Assembly: GCF_007830065.1 (NCBI RefSeq)
Contig: NZ_VLKK01000002.1
Location: 124,001-188,000, forward strand
DNA length: 64,000 nt
Source: Sphingobium wenxiniae
GTDB taxonomy: Bacteria; Pseudomonadota; Alphaproteobacteria; Sphingomonadales; Sphingomonadaceae
Direction of reading: 5' to 3'
Shown here: one piece after another, positions 8,486 to 16,545 of the stretch
Position numbering within the stretch: position 1 is the first letter of the stretch
Layout: every line of letters starts with the position of its first letter
The notes under the pieces: generated by a model
What the model was told of the DNA's origin: nothing
The model's input: only the letters and a program-made list of their open reading frames with translations
Database searches by the model: none
Program-made: the position numbers and the translations under genes

Positions 8486-9709
8486 ATGACAGATATTTCC
8501 ATCGATACGGTGCGAATTCCCGACCATGTGCCGCCGGATCTGGTGTGGAACGGTGACATGGATCGCTTCGTGCGGGACATGAACGATCCTTATCTTGCGG
8601 CCGCACGGCTTCATGACGGACCGGATATCATCTGGTCGCCCCATGCGTATCGCGGCAGTCCGGGTTGGATCCTGACCCGTTATGCGCTTGTCCGGGACGC
8701 GTTCATGGATCACGGCCATCTTTCCAGCGCCAGCAACAGCGGCGCCGCCGATCTGCTGGGCGTGGATTGGTGCCTCAACCCGCTGGAGATCGACCCGCCC
8801 GCGCACACCAAATATCGGCAGGTTCTGCAGCCCTGGTTCCAGCCCAGCGCCGTCAACAAGATGGACGCGATGGTACGAGACACCTGCCGGTCGATTCTGG
8901 ACCGATTTGAAGGCAGGCAGTCCTGCGAATTCGTCGAGGAATTCGCCACCCAGTTCCCGTCCCTGGTTTTCCTGTCGCTGATGGGTTTGCCCCACGAGAA
9001 TCTCGACCAATTCCTGGAATGGGAGCACGCCTTTTTCCGTGGCGGCGACATCCCCACGCGGGTTGTGGGCATCCGCTCGATCCGGGCATATATGGAGGAT
9101 TTCCTCGAAAAACGCCGGCATATGCCGGCAGGCGATCTGGGCAGTTTGATCGCGAATGCCGAAATCCAGGGCCGTCAGCTTGACCATGGCGAGGCGATGG
9201 GCATGCTGATGGTGCTCTACCTCGGCGGGCTGGATACGGTGGCGAGCAGCCTTGGCTGGCATTTCCGCCACCTTGCCCAGGACCAGGCCCTGCAAACCCG
9301 CCTCCGCGACCATCCAGAGGATATTCCCGGCGCAGTGGATGAATTTCTTCGGGCGTTCGGCGTGACATACACGATCCGCCATGTGACGGAGGATTTCGAA
9401 TTTCACGGAGTCGGGTTCAAGACGGGCGAGATCGTCGTCCTGCCCACCTATCTCGCCAGCCGCGATCCGCGGGAATATGCCGATCCGCACCGCATCGATC
9501 CCAGCCGCAAGGCGCGCCACGTCACGCTTGCCACAGGCGTTCACAATTGCCTGGGCATCCACCTCGCCAAGCGCGAGTTGAAGATCGTTATGGAGGAGTG
9601 GCTGTCGCGCTTCAGGAACATCCACATTCCCGAGGGTGAGACCGCCGAATGGCATACAGAAGGCGTTTGGGGCGTCGCGCGTCTGCCGCTGGCGTGGGAC
9701 CCGGCCTGA
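8486..9709 (+). CDS. Cytochrome P450, P450cam-like (CYP101-related)
   Basis: A 407-residue soluble P450, with its start chosen at the ATG after GGGGAGG. The protein aligns almost without gaps to P450cam as I remember it. It has GGLDT in helix I (D250/T251; P450cam D251/T252), the ExxR pair E286/R289, an EFHG segment in the beta3 region, heme-thiolate Cys355 (P450cam Cys357), and a C-terminus LPLAWDPA nearly identical to P450cam LPLVWDPA. The heme loop reads LATGVHNCLG instead of FGxGxHxCxG, so the conserved Phe and first Gly are replaced. It should hydroxylate a terpenoid-like or alicyclic substrate with electrons from a ferredoxin. No reductase or ferredoxin adjoins it. Confidence 0.93.
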   Translation: MTDISIDTVRIPDHVPPDLVWNGDMDRFVRDMNDPYLAAARLHDGPDIIWSPHAYRGSPGWILTRYALVRDAFMDHGHLSSASNSGAADLLGVDWCLNPLEIDPPAHTKYRQVLQPWFQPSAVNKMDAMVRDTCRSILDRFEGRQSCEFVEEFATQFPSLVFLSLMGLPHENLDQFLEWEHAFFRGGDIPTRVVGIRSIRAYMEDFLEKRRHMPAGDLGSLIANAEIQGRQLDHGEAMGMLMVLYLGGLDTVASSLGWHFRHLAQDQALQTRLRDHPEDIPGAVDEFLRAFGVTYTIRHVTEDFEFHGVGFKTGEIVVLPTYLASRDPREYADPHRIDPSRKARHVTLATGVHNCLGIHLAKRELKIVMEEWLSRFRNIHIPEGETAEWHTEGVWGVARLPLAWDPA

Positions 9710-9770
9710 ACCGCCGGGATCGTCACGATCCGAAAAAGGACGGGCCGTGCCTCTTCCATCGATATTTTGT

Positions 9771-9793
9771 CCGCCGCCCCAAAAGGGCGGCGG
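9771..9793. terminator. GC-rich hairpin between convergent genes
   Basis: A perfect 9-bp stem, CCGCCGCCC / GGGCGGCGG, with loop CAAAA, sits between the stop of the P450 gene and the stop of the acyl-CoA synthetase gene. It has no T-tract, so it would be a weak or factor-dependent terminator, or only a transcript-end stabiliser. Confidence 0.45.
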
Positions 9794-9814
9794 GCGATCC
9801 CGGCATCGGCCGGA

Positions 9815-11311
9815 TCAATCGGCGAAGATAGCCTTGACGTTGCGACGCAGCAGCTTGCCCATCTCATTATAGGGCAACGCATCGACGAAGCGGATATGCT
9901 CCGGCACGCGCGAGGAGCGGAGCTGCTTGCGTACCAGATCCTGCAACTCTTGCTCCGTGACGGTAACAGCCGGCTTCAGAACGACAGCCGCCGCCAGCGT
10001 TTCGCCCCATTCGACCGACGGCACGCCCACTACGGCGACGTCCTCGACGCCATCATGGCTTCGCAACACCTTCTCGACTTCACCGGGCGAGATATTTTCG
10101 CCGCCCCGCACGATGACATCGTCAATGCGGCCGGCCAGGAACAGGAACCCGTGATCGTCGATAAAGCCGGAATCGCGGGTTGGAAACCAGCCATCATCGT
10201 CGGTGAGCTTGCGGCCCTGATATTCGCCCGACACCTGCGGTCCGCGAACGAATACCTCGCCCAGTTCATTGGGGCCAAGGACGCTGCCATCCTCACCGCG
10301 AATCTCGACCTCGACGGTCGGGAGCGGCTTGCCGACCGAATCCAGACGGCGGGCAACGAGCGGATCGGGATGATTATGCGCTTCACGATGATCCTCCGGT
10401 CCCAGCAGCGCGATGGTCGAGCTTGTTTCGGTAAGGCCATAGGCATTGGCGAAGGCGACCTCAGGAAACAGCGTCAACGCCCGCTCCACCACCGGAAGCG
10501 GCATCTTGCCCCCACCGAATGCCAGGGCGCGCAACGCCTGGAGATTGGGTTGCTCATTCGTCTCGTCGATGTGCGCAATGATGCGCGTCAACATGGTGGG
10601 CACGACGAAGGCGTTCGTCACGGATTGATCACAGCATTGCTTCAGCCACTCGGCGGGCGTGAACTGCGGCAGCTGGACGATCCGGCGCATCGCGTAGATG
10701 GAGCTGAGAATCGCCGAAATGCCCGCGATGTGATAGGGCGGCACGGAAACCAGCGTCGCCTCATCCTCTTCGGCGGAAGCGAAATCGATCGTGCCCAGCA
10801 CATAGCCGAGCAGATTCTGATGCCGCAGCAATGCCGCTTTCGGCTCGCCGGTGGTGCCGCTCGTAAAGAGCTGAACGGCAACGCCCTCCTCGTCTTGCGG
10901 CGCATCCCATTCGCCCGGCTCCTCCGATGCGGTCGCCGCCAGGAATTCCGGCCCCGTCATCAGCACCCGCGCCGCGCCATCGGGAACGCTTGCGGCCTTG
11001 TCGAGATCGGTGATGAGGAAAACGGGAAACAGCCGCTCGATCAGCCGGTTCGTTTCCGGCACCGTCAGACGGTAGTTGAGCGGCGCGAACGGCTTGCCCG
11101 CCATGGCCGCGCCGAACAGCGCGACGACGGTCGCGGGGCTGCTCTCGCCCAGATAGGATACATAGGCCGCGCCGCTCTCGACAATGCGGGCGGCCGCCGC
11201 CTGCGCCGACGCATAGAGGCGGCCATAGCTGTAATGCACGCCATTATGCGTCAGCGCGATCCGATCCGGGAAGGTGTCGGCCGCCATTTGCAGGACGAGA
11301 GAGATATTCAT
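9815..11311 (-). CDS. AMP-dependent acyl-CoA synthetase (class I adenylate-forming)
   Basis: A 498-residue ligase that would activate a carboxylic acid to its CoA thioester through an acyl-AMP intermediate. Visible motifs are the P-loop FTSGTTGEPKAALL (~residue 160), the acyl-site motif NAYGLTETSS, the hinge/ATP motif RDSGFIDDHGFLFLAGRIDD, and the catalytic Lys in NEMGKLLRRNVK close to the C-terminus. The gene for a small protein (11352-11651) lies immediately upstream on the same strand and is probably co-transcribed. A second, distinct ligase is encoded at 12891-14414 on the other strand. Its substrate is unknown. Confidence 0.92.
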   Translation of the reverse strand: MNISLVLQMAADTFPDRIALTHNGVHYSYGRLYASAQAAAARIVESGAAYVSYLGESSPATVVALFGAAMAGKPFAPLNYRLTVPETNRLIERLFPVFLITDLDKAASVPDGAARVLMTGPEFLAATASEEPGEWDAPQDEEGVAVQLFTSGTTGEPKAALLRHQNLLGYVLGTIDFASAEEDEATLVSVPPYHIAGISAILSSIYAMRRIVQLPQFTPAEWLKQCCDQSVTNAFVVPTMLTRIIAHIDETNEQPNLQALRALAFGGGKMPLPVVERALTLFPEVAFANAYGLTETSSTIALLGPEDHREAHNHPDPLVARRLDSVGKPLPTVEVEIRGEDGSVLGPNELGEVFVRGPQVSGEYQGRKLTDDDGWFPTRDSGFIDDHGFLFLAGRIDDVIVRGGENISPGEVEKVLRSHDGVEDVAVVGVPSVEWGETLAAAVVLKPAVTVTEQELQDLVRKQLRSSRVPEHIRFVDALPYNEMGKLLRRNVKAIFAD

Positions 11312-11351
11312 GCTGCGTCGCGCGCTCCTAAGGTCGGAGGAAAAGTCCTGA

Positions 11352-11651
11352 TCAGTCCGAAGATGGAAGGGCCTTGGCGGCCTTGATTTCCAGCGCGACC
11401 CCGTTAACCGCGAGCGTGCCCTTTCCGGGCTTTATGCACAACAGCTCGACCGATCCGTCATCCGTCTGGTAACGCTTGCCCATCGCGGTGCCGCTCGCGA
11501 AGCCAGGGTCGATCTGACCGGGCGCGCCGGTACGGGCGGTGACCATTTCCGCACCGCCGCAGGTCAGCGCCACATCGCCGCTGCCCTTGATGACCATCAC
11601 ATCGGTATCACACACGCTGCTGTGCAGCTTGGTGCCCGCCTTCAATTGCAT
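11352..11651 (-). CDS. Small conserved protein of unknown function
   Basis: About 99 residues, beta-rich and soluble. It has three cysteines: one in SSVCDTDVMVIKGS near the N-terminus, one in ALTCGG, and a late one in LLCIKPGKG. I recognise the look of a small family found beside acyl-CoA ligases in sphingomonads and actinobacteria but cannot name a function. The ATG at 11651 fits AAGGGA better than the in-frame GTG at 11660. It lies 40 nt upstream of the acyl-CoA synthetase start on the same strand, so the pair is probably an operon. Metal binding by the cysteines is possible but untested. Confidence 0.65.
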   Translation of the reverse strand: MQLKAGTKLHSSVCDTDVMVIKGSGDVALTCGGAEMVTARTGAPGQIDPGFASGTAMGKRYQTDDGSVELLCIKPGKGTLAVNGVALEIKAAKALPSSD

Positions 11652-11958
11652 CTTGCTCACTTTCCCTTGCGGCCTTGCCGCCTGGTTGATTCGTCATCCT
11701 CTCATATCGCCTGATGCCAGCGTGGCAAGAGGCTCACGGCCTGTGCCGTGCCGCAAAAGAGGTTACAGCGCCGCGCTATCGTCATGGCATAATCATCTAT
11801 GTGATACGCATGGCAATGGGGTGGCAGGCGGGGGGGGCGCTGTGACATGATGGGCGAGACATCCGAAGAAGGACGAGCATGACCGACCTCTCCTGCCATT
11901 ATCATGGAACCGGGATTCCATCGCGGCCGGTATGCCACGCCGCACCGCTCCGCCCCAT
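11652..11958. other. Divergent intergenic region with inverted repeat and short ORF
   Basis: About 300 nt separate the minus-strand small-protein/ligase pair from the plus-strand tesB operon. The region holds an inverted repeat (11904-11921) and a 27-codon ORF (11879-11962), both listed separately. No other feature was seen. Confidence 0.6.
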
Positions 11959-11962
11959 ATGA
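11879..11962 (+). CDS. Possible 27-codon leader ORF upstream of tesB
   Basis: The ATG at 11879 follows AAGGA at ideal spacing, and the frame runs 27 codons (it begins MTDLSCHYHG). Its TGA overlaps an ATG at 11959 in the arrangement ATGA, which would couple its translation to the thioesterase gene. It has no recognisable homology or domain. It could be a chance ORF or a leader peptide. Confidence 0.28.
   Translation: MTDLSCHYHGTGIPSRPVCHAAPLRPI
11904..11921. promoter_or_regulatory. Inverted repeat ATGGAA-N6-TTCCAT, possible operator
   Basis: A perfect 6-bp inverted repeat with a 6-bp spacer lies 38 nt upstream of the chosen tesB start. Its core TGGAA-N6-TTCCA recurs exactly in front of the LysR gene near the right end (63010-63025). 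The binding protein is unknown. Confidence 0.35.
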
Positions 11963-12888
11963 TTGCCGCCTTCAAGGATAATGATCCAGACATGTCAGCG
12001 CAACATTTGCCCGATGTCGACCCGTGGAACGACATCGACGTACTGGCTCTTGTAACTCTGGAGCAGTTGGATACGCTGCTGTTCCGCAATCTCGTCAATC
12101 AGAGAAACACCAACGGCGTCCTCTATGGGGGACAGGTCATTGCACAGGCGCAGGCGGCGGCCGGCGCGACCGTCGGGCCGGAGCTGCGCTGCCATTCGCT
12201 GCACGGCTATTTCCTGCGGGGCGGCGACTGCGACCGCCCGGTCATCTATCAGGTGGATAAGACGCGCGACGGGAGAAGCTTTTCGACCCGCCGCGTGACG
12301 GCGTTGCAGAACGGCGTGCCGATACTGCACATGGAATGTTCCTTCCATACGGGCGAAGAGGGGTTCGAGCACCAACTCACGGCCCCCGCGGTTCCGCAGC
12401 CCGAAGATCTTCCGACCATGAACGAACTGATCGCGGCCGAACCCGAACGGCTGGGGGCCTATGCGCGTTACTGTTCCGAAAAGTCCGGCCCCATCGATTT
12501 CAAGCTGGTTGACTGGCGCCAGCTAGTCGAACGGCTCGACGAGCCCGTGCGGCGCATATGGCTTCGTGCGCCCGCCGCCGCGGGCAGCGACGATCCCGCC
12601 GTTCATCAGCAGATACTGACCTATCTTTCCGATTTCTGGCTGAGCGGGGTGGCGATGAATATCCATGCGGTCGCGGTGCCCGGGCGCTTCTATATATCGA
12701 GCCTGGACCACGCCTTGTGGTTTCACCGCCCCGCCAAGGCTGACGAATGGCTTCTTTACGATACGGAAAGCCCTTCGGCGTCCAGCGGGAGAGGTCTTTC
12801 GAGGGGTTCGCTGTACGACAGGTCGGGCGTTCTGGTCGCGACCGTGATGCAGGAAGCGCTGATCCGAAAAGCCCGAGGAGCCGTCTGA
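11959..12888 (+). CDS. tesB: Acyl-CoA thioesterase II (TesB family)
   Basis: About 309 residues. It is a double-hotdog thioesterase with the TesB opening (TLEQLDTLLFRN) and the block GVLYGGQVIAQAQAAAG in the first repeat. The segment HSLHGYFLRGGD follows, and the second repeat contains FYISSLDHALWFHRP with the catalytic Asp region. It would hydrolyse medium or long acyl-CoA to free acid and CoA. Start choice is uncertain: the ATG at 11959 overlaps the stop of a short ORF (ATGA), while the ATG at 11992 sits 14 nt after AAGGA. The stop is 2 nt before the downstream acyl-CoA synthetase, so they form an operon. Confidence 0.92.
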   Translation: MIAAFKDNDPDMSAQHLPDVDPWNDIDVLALVTLEQLDTLLFRNLVNQRNTNGVLYGGQVIAQAQAAAGATVGPELRCHSLHGYFLRGGDCDRPVIYQVDKTRDGRSFSTRRVTALQNGVPILHMECSFHTGEEGFEHQLTAPAVPQPEDLPTMNELIAAEPERLGAYARYCSEKSGPIDFKLVDWRQLVERLDEPVRRIWLRAPAAAGSDDPAVHQQILTYLSDFWLSGVAMNIHAVAVPGRFYISSLDHALWFHRPAKADEWLLYDTESPSASSGRGLSRGSLYDRSGVLVATVMQEALIRKARGAV

Positions 12889-12890
12889 AA

Positions 12891-14414
12891 ATGTCGATCA
12901 TCACCACAGCCCGGGACCATCCCGACAAACCGGCAACGATCATGGCCGGTTCGGGCGACGTCACTACCTATGCGCAGTTGCTCGCACAGGCCGAACAACT
13001 GGCGCGCGTCCTGCTGACCGAATTGCGCGCGGGCGATCGTATCGCCATGATCTGCGCGAACGAACCCGGCTATCTGGTCGCCGCATGGGCGGCACGCCGG
13101 GCCGGCCTTCACTTCGTGCCGGTCAACTGGCATCTTACCCTGGACGAAGCAGGCTATATCGTCCGCAACAGCGACGCACGGGCGCTTGTTGCATCGGCAT
13201 CGTTGGGCGATGTGGCGAAGGCGATTGCCGCGGACGATGACGCGCTCGTTCTCCGGCTGTCCATCGGGGGCGCGATCGACGGGTTCGTGGCCGTGGAGGA
13301 GGCAATCGCATCGGCCCCTGCCACACCCCTGCCCGATGGCCCGGACGGCAATCCCATGTTCTATTCGTCGGGAACGACCGGCCGGCCGAAGGGGATATTG
13401 CGCGCGCTGGGCAATGCCCCCTTCGCCTCGTCCACGGCGGGGGAAGAGCTGCTCGGCACTATCTTCTCCATCGATGCGGATACCGTGCTGCTCATTCCCG
13501 CCCCGCTTTACCACGCGGCGCCCATGGGCTGGTCGCAGGCGGCGCAGGGACTGGACGGCACGGTCGTCGTCATGGAGCGATTCGATCCCGAAGCTCTGCT
13601 CGCGGCGGTGGAAAAATACCGCGTCACGCATATCAATTGCGTGCCCATCCACCTTATCCGCCTGCTTCGGCTGCCCGAGGAGGTGCGCAACCGCTACGAC
13701 CTGTCGAGCCTGAGGCATGTGGTCCATGCGGCCGCCCCCTGCCCGCCCGACGTCAAGCGCGCCATGATCGAATGGCTGGGACCGGTCGTCGAAGAATTCT
13801 ATTCCGCGAGCGAGGCCGCCGGCTTCTGCACCGTCACGTCGGAAGAATGGCTGCGCAAACCGGGCACCGTCGGCCGCCCCCTCAGCGGCCGCGTCCGCGT
13901 GGCAGGCGAGGATGGCCGCCTGCTTCCTCCGGGTGAGCCGGGCCTTCTCTATTTCGAGGCGACCCCCCGTTTCGTCTACCATAATGACGCGGAAAAGACC
14001 GAAGGCTTCTTCGACGCGGACGGCTGGGGCTGCAACGGCGATATCGGCTGGGTGGATGAGGACGGCTATCTGTTCCTGGCCGACCGCAAGAGCAACATGA
14101 TCATTTCCGGCGGGGTCAATATTTATCCGCAGGAAGTGGAAAACCAGTTGATCAACCATCCTGCCGTCGCCGACGTGGCCGTGATCGGCGTTCCCAATCC
14201 CGAATATGGCGAGGAAGTGAAGGCGGTTGTGGAGCTTCGTCCGGAAGCCGCCGGATCGCCGGATGATGCGATGGCGCGGGATTTGATCGCTTTCTGCCGC
14301 GACAGGCTGGCCGGTTTCAAATGCCCGCGCAGCGTCGATTTCGTGGACAGGCTGCCCCGGCATGAAAATGGCAAGCTGCTCAAGCGCGAACTCAAGGCCC
14401 GCTACGACGGTTGA
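12891..14414 (+). CDS. AMP-dependent acyl-CoA synthetase
   Basis: 507 residues, starting at the ATG 2 nt after the tesB stop with GAGGAG inside the end of tesB. It has all the adenylate-forming motifs: MFYSSGTTGRPKGIL (~residue 155), YSASEAAGFC, GDIGWVDEDGYLFLADRKSN, IISGGVNIYPQEVEN, and the C-terminal catalytic Lys in ENGKLLKRELK. It activates a carboxylate to acyl-CoA. Pairing a ligase with a thioesterase suggests control of the CoA-ester pool or processing of a bulky acid. It is followed 31 nt later by an NAD-dependent epimerase-like gene on the same strand. Confidence 0.93.
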   Translation: MSIITTARDHPDKPATIMAGSGDVTTYAQLLAQAEQLARVLLTELRAGDRIAMICANEPGYLVAAWAARRAGLHFVPVNWHLTLDEAGYIVRNSDARALVASASLGDVAKAIAADDDALVLRLSIGGAIDGFVAVEEAIASAPATPLPDGPDGNPMFYSSGTTGRPKGILRALGNAPFASSTAGEELLGTIFSIDADTVLLIPAPLYHAAPMGWSQAAQGLDGTVVVMERFDPEALLAAVEKYRVTHINCVPIHLIRLLRLPEEVRNRYDLSSLRHVVHAAAPCPPDVKRAMIEWLGPVVEEFYSASEAAGFCTVTSEEWLRKPGTVGRPLSGRVRVAGEDGRLLPPGEPGLLYFEATPRFVYHNDAEKTEGFFDADGWGCNGDIGWVDEDGYLFLADRKSNMIISGGVNIYPQEVENQLINHPAVADVAVIGVPNPEYGEEVKAVVELRPEAAGSPDDAMARDLIAFCRDRLAGFKCPRSVDFVDRLPRHENGKLLKRELKARYDG

Positions 14415-14445
14415 ACGACGAACGGCAATGGAGAGGACCAGGCCC

Positions 14446-15393
14446 ATGAAACTGCTTATTTGCGGCGCGACAGGCTATCTCGGCACGCATATCGCGAAGG
14501 AGGCGCTGGCCTGCGGGCATCAGGTGCTGGGGCTGGCGCGGAGCGAGGCGAGCGCGGACAAGCTGCGGGGCGCCGGCATCGAACCGGTGAGGGGCGATCT
14601 CAAGGACATCGCGTCCGTCCTGCCGCATCTCGACCGGGTAGAGGCCGTGATCTCCATCGCGCAGTTGATGCTGGACGAGGAATATGCCGCCGCCAAGGCG
14701 ATGCTCGAGCATCTGGAAGGCAGCGGCAAAACCTTCATCTTCACGTCGGGCACCGGCCTCATTTCCCAGAAGACCGACGGCAACTGGAGCGAGGACAGCT
14801 TTGCCGAGGACGATCCCTTCGTGCCCTCCAAATATATCGGCGCGCGGCTCGACACGGAGAATATGGTGCGCGCTTTCAAGGACCGCGGCCTGCGCGCCAT
14901 GGTCATGCGCCCGCCGCTGATGTGGGGCAACGGCCAGAACAAGGTGATCGAGGATTTCTATGCCTCCGCCGCAAAGACGGGCGCGGTCTGCTATCTCGGC
15001 GCGGGGCTTAACCTCTATTCCAACGTCCATGTCGAGGACATGGCGCACGCCTTCATGCTGGCGCTCGAAAAGGGCGTGAGCGGCGCGCTCTATCATTGCG
15101 TTTCCGGCGAGCAGAATTACCGCACCATGGCCGAGACGATCGCCCGGCATCTGGGCGTGCCGGCGCGTAGCGTCTCTTTCGCCGAAGCCGCCGAAATCTG
15201 GGACAAGTTCACCGCCCTGATTACGTTCAGCGTATGCAGCCGCTCGCGTTCCCCGCGCGCCCGGCGGGAACTGGGCTGGGCGCCGCATCCCGATAAGCTC
15301 GACATATTGCAGGAAGTGGTCAACCCCGTCTTCAAGGAGCGGATGAGCGCCGGCCGGTCGGCGCCATCGGCCTCCGCCAGGCCGGGGGCTTGA
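14446..15393 (+). CDS. NAD(P)-dependent epimerase/dehydratase-like protein (extended/atypical SDR)
   Basis: 315 residues. The N-terminal Rossmann motif GATGYLGTHIAKEAL (~7-21) is clear, and the fold continues with an LKDIASVL segment and a substrate domain. The usual YxxxK is not intact: the expected place reads KYIGARLDTEN, with Arg in the Lys position. This suggests an atypical/NmrA-like or 3-beta-HSD-like SDR rather than a sugar epimerase. It lies in a plus-strand run with the ligase upstream and an aldo/keto reductase downstream. A redox step on a hydroxyl or keto group of the degraded substrate is possible. Confidence 0.75.
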   Translation: MKLLICGATGYLGTHIAKEALACGHQVLGLARSEASADKLRGAGIEPVRGDLKDIASVLPHLDRVEAVISIAQLMLDEEYAAAKAMLEHLEGSGKTFIFTSGTGLISQKTDGNWSEDSFAEDDPFVPSKYIGARLDTENMVRAFKDRGLRAMVMRPPLMWGNGQNKVIEDFYASAAKTGAVCYLGAGLNLYSNVHVEDMAHAFMLALEKGVSGALYHCVSGEQNYRTMAETIARHLGVPARSVSFAEAAEIWDKFTALITFSVCSRSRSPRARRELGWAPHPDKLDILQEVVNPVFKERMSAGRSAPSASARPGA

Positions 15394-15508
15394 TTCCGGC
15401 CGTCCGGCCATTCATCGCACTAAGGATGGATCGCCGTCCTTGATGGACGCGGCCTTTCCGCTCGTGGCAGGAAGAGCGAAGATATTTGATGATGTCGAGG
15501 AGGGTTCT

Positions 15509-16528
15509 ATGCGCTACGCACGTCTGGGAAATAGCGGCCTTGTAGTATCGCGCATGGCCTTCGGGACCATGACCATGGGTTCGGGCATGAGCCCGGCGCT
15601 GGCCCGGCTGGGATCGAGCGAGTCCGATCGCCTGATCGGTCAGGCGTTGGACGCAGGCGTGAACTTCTTCGACACGGCCAATGTCTATCATGCCGGCGAG
15701 TCGGAGCGGATATTGGGCGCGGCGCTGGGCGCGCGCCGCAACGATGCCGTGATCGCAACCAAGGTCGGCATGCGCATGAGCAATCGGCTGGACGACAGCG
15801 GCCTGTCCGCGCGGAACATCAACCAGTCGCTTAATGCCAGCCTGGAACGGCTGGGCACGGATCATGTCGACGTGCTGCTGTGCCACCGCAACGATCCCAC
15901 CACGCCGCTGGAGGAAACGCTGGCCGCGCTGGATCGCGTGGTCCAGGAAGGCAAGGTGCGCTATCTCGGCTTTTCCAACTGGCCCGCATGGGAGGCGGCA
16001 AAGGCCGTCGCGCTGCAAAAGGCCAATGACTGGGCGCCTTTCGTGACCGGGCAGATGTATTATTCGCTCGTCGGCCGCGACATCGAACATGACTATGTGC
16101 CTTTCGCCCTCGACGCGGGCGTGGGCACGATGGTGTGGAGTCCGCTGGCGGGCGGTTTCCTGTCGGGCAAATATACGCGCGACAATCCCACCGGCGGCGG
16201 CGGGCGCATCGCCACACTCGACATCGTGCCCTTCGATCGGGAACGCGGGTTCGACATCGTCGATGTCCTGCGCGAAATAGCCGGGGGACGCGGAACGTCG
16301 GTCGCGGCGATCGCCCTGTCCTGGCTCGCCGATCGCCCTTCGGTGTCGACTGTCATCATCGGTTTCGCCGACGAAACCCAGATGCGGCAGAATCTTGAGG
16401 CATCCGACCTCATACTGACCGAAGATGAGCGCGCCCGGCTCGATGCCGCAGCGTCGGTCGAACTGCCCTATCCCCAATCCTTCCTCTCGCGGTTCGCAAA
16501 GGATCCCGCGGTCGTCGCGGTCCGATAA
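15509..16528 (+). CDS. Aldo/keto reductase
   Basis: 339 residues, starting at the ATG after GAGGAGGG. The (beta/alpha)8 AKR tetrad is visible: Asp and Tyr in FFDTANVYHAGESE, Lys in IATKVGMRM, and His in VDVLLCHRND. The C-terminal NADPH-binding block is IIGFADETQMRQNLEA. It is close to the YajO/Tas-like AKR group in length and in its HRND motif. It probably reduces a ketone or aldehyde with NADPH in the cytosol. It lies 17 nt upstream of the SDR gene and 115 nt after the epimerase-like gene on the same strand. Confidence 0.9.
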   Translation: MRYARLGNSGLVVSRMAFGTMTMGSGMSPALARLGSSESDRLIGQALDAGVNFFDTANVYHAGESERILGAALGARRNDAVIATKVGMRMSNRLDDSGLSARNINQSLNASLERLGTDHVDVLLCHRNDPTTPLEETLAALDRVVQEGKVRYLGFSNWPAWEAAKAVALQKANDWAPFVTGQMYYSLVGRDIEHDYVPFALDAGVGTMVWSPLAGGFLSGKYTRDNPTGGGGRIATLDIVPFDRERGFDIVDVLREIAGGRGTSVAAIALSWLADRPSVSTVIIGFADETQMRQNLEASDLILTEDERARLDAAASVELPYPQSFLSRFAKDPAVVAVR

Positions 16529-16545
16529 GGCGGAGGAACGGCCTT

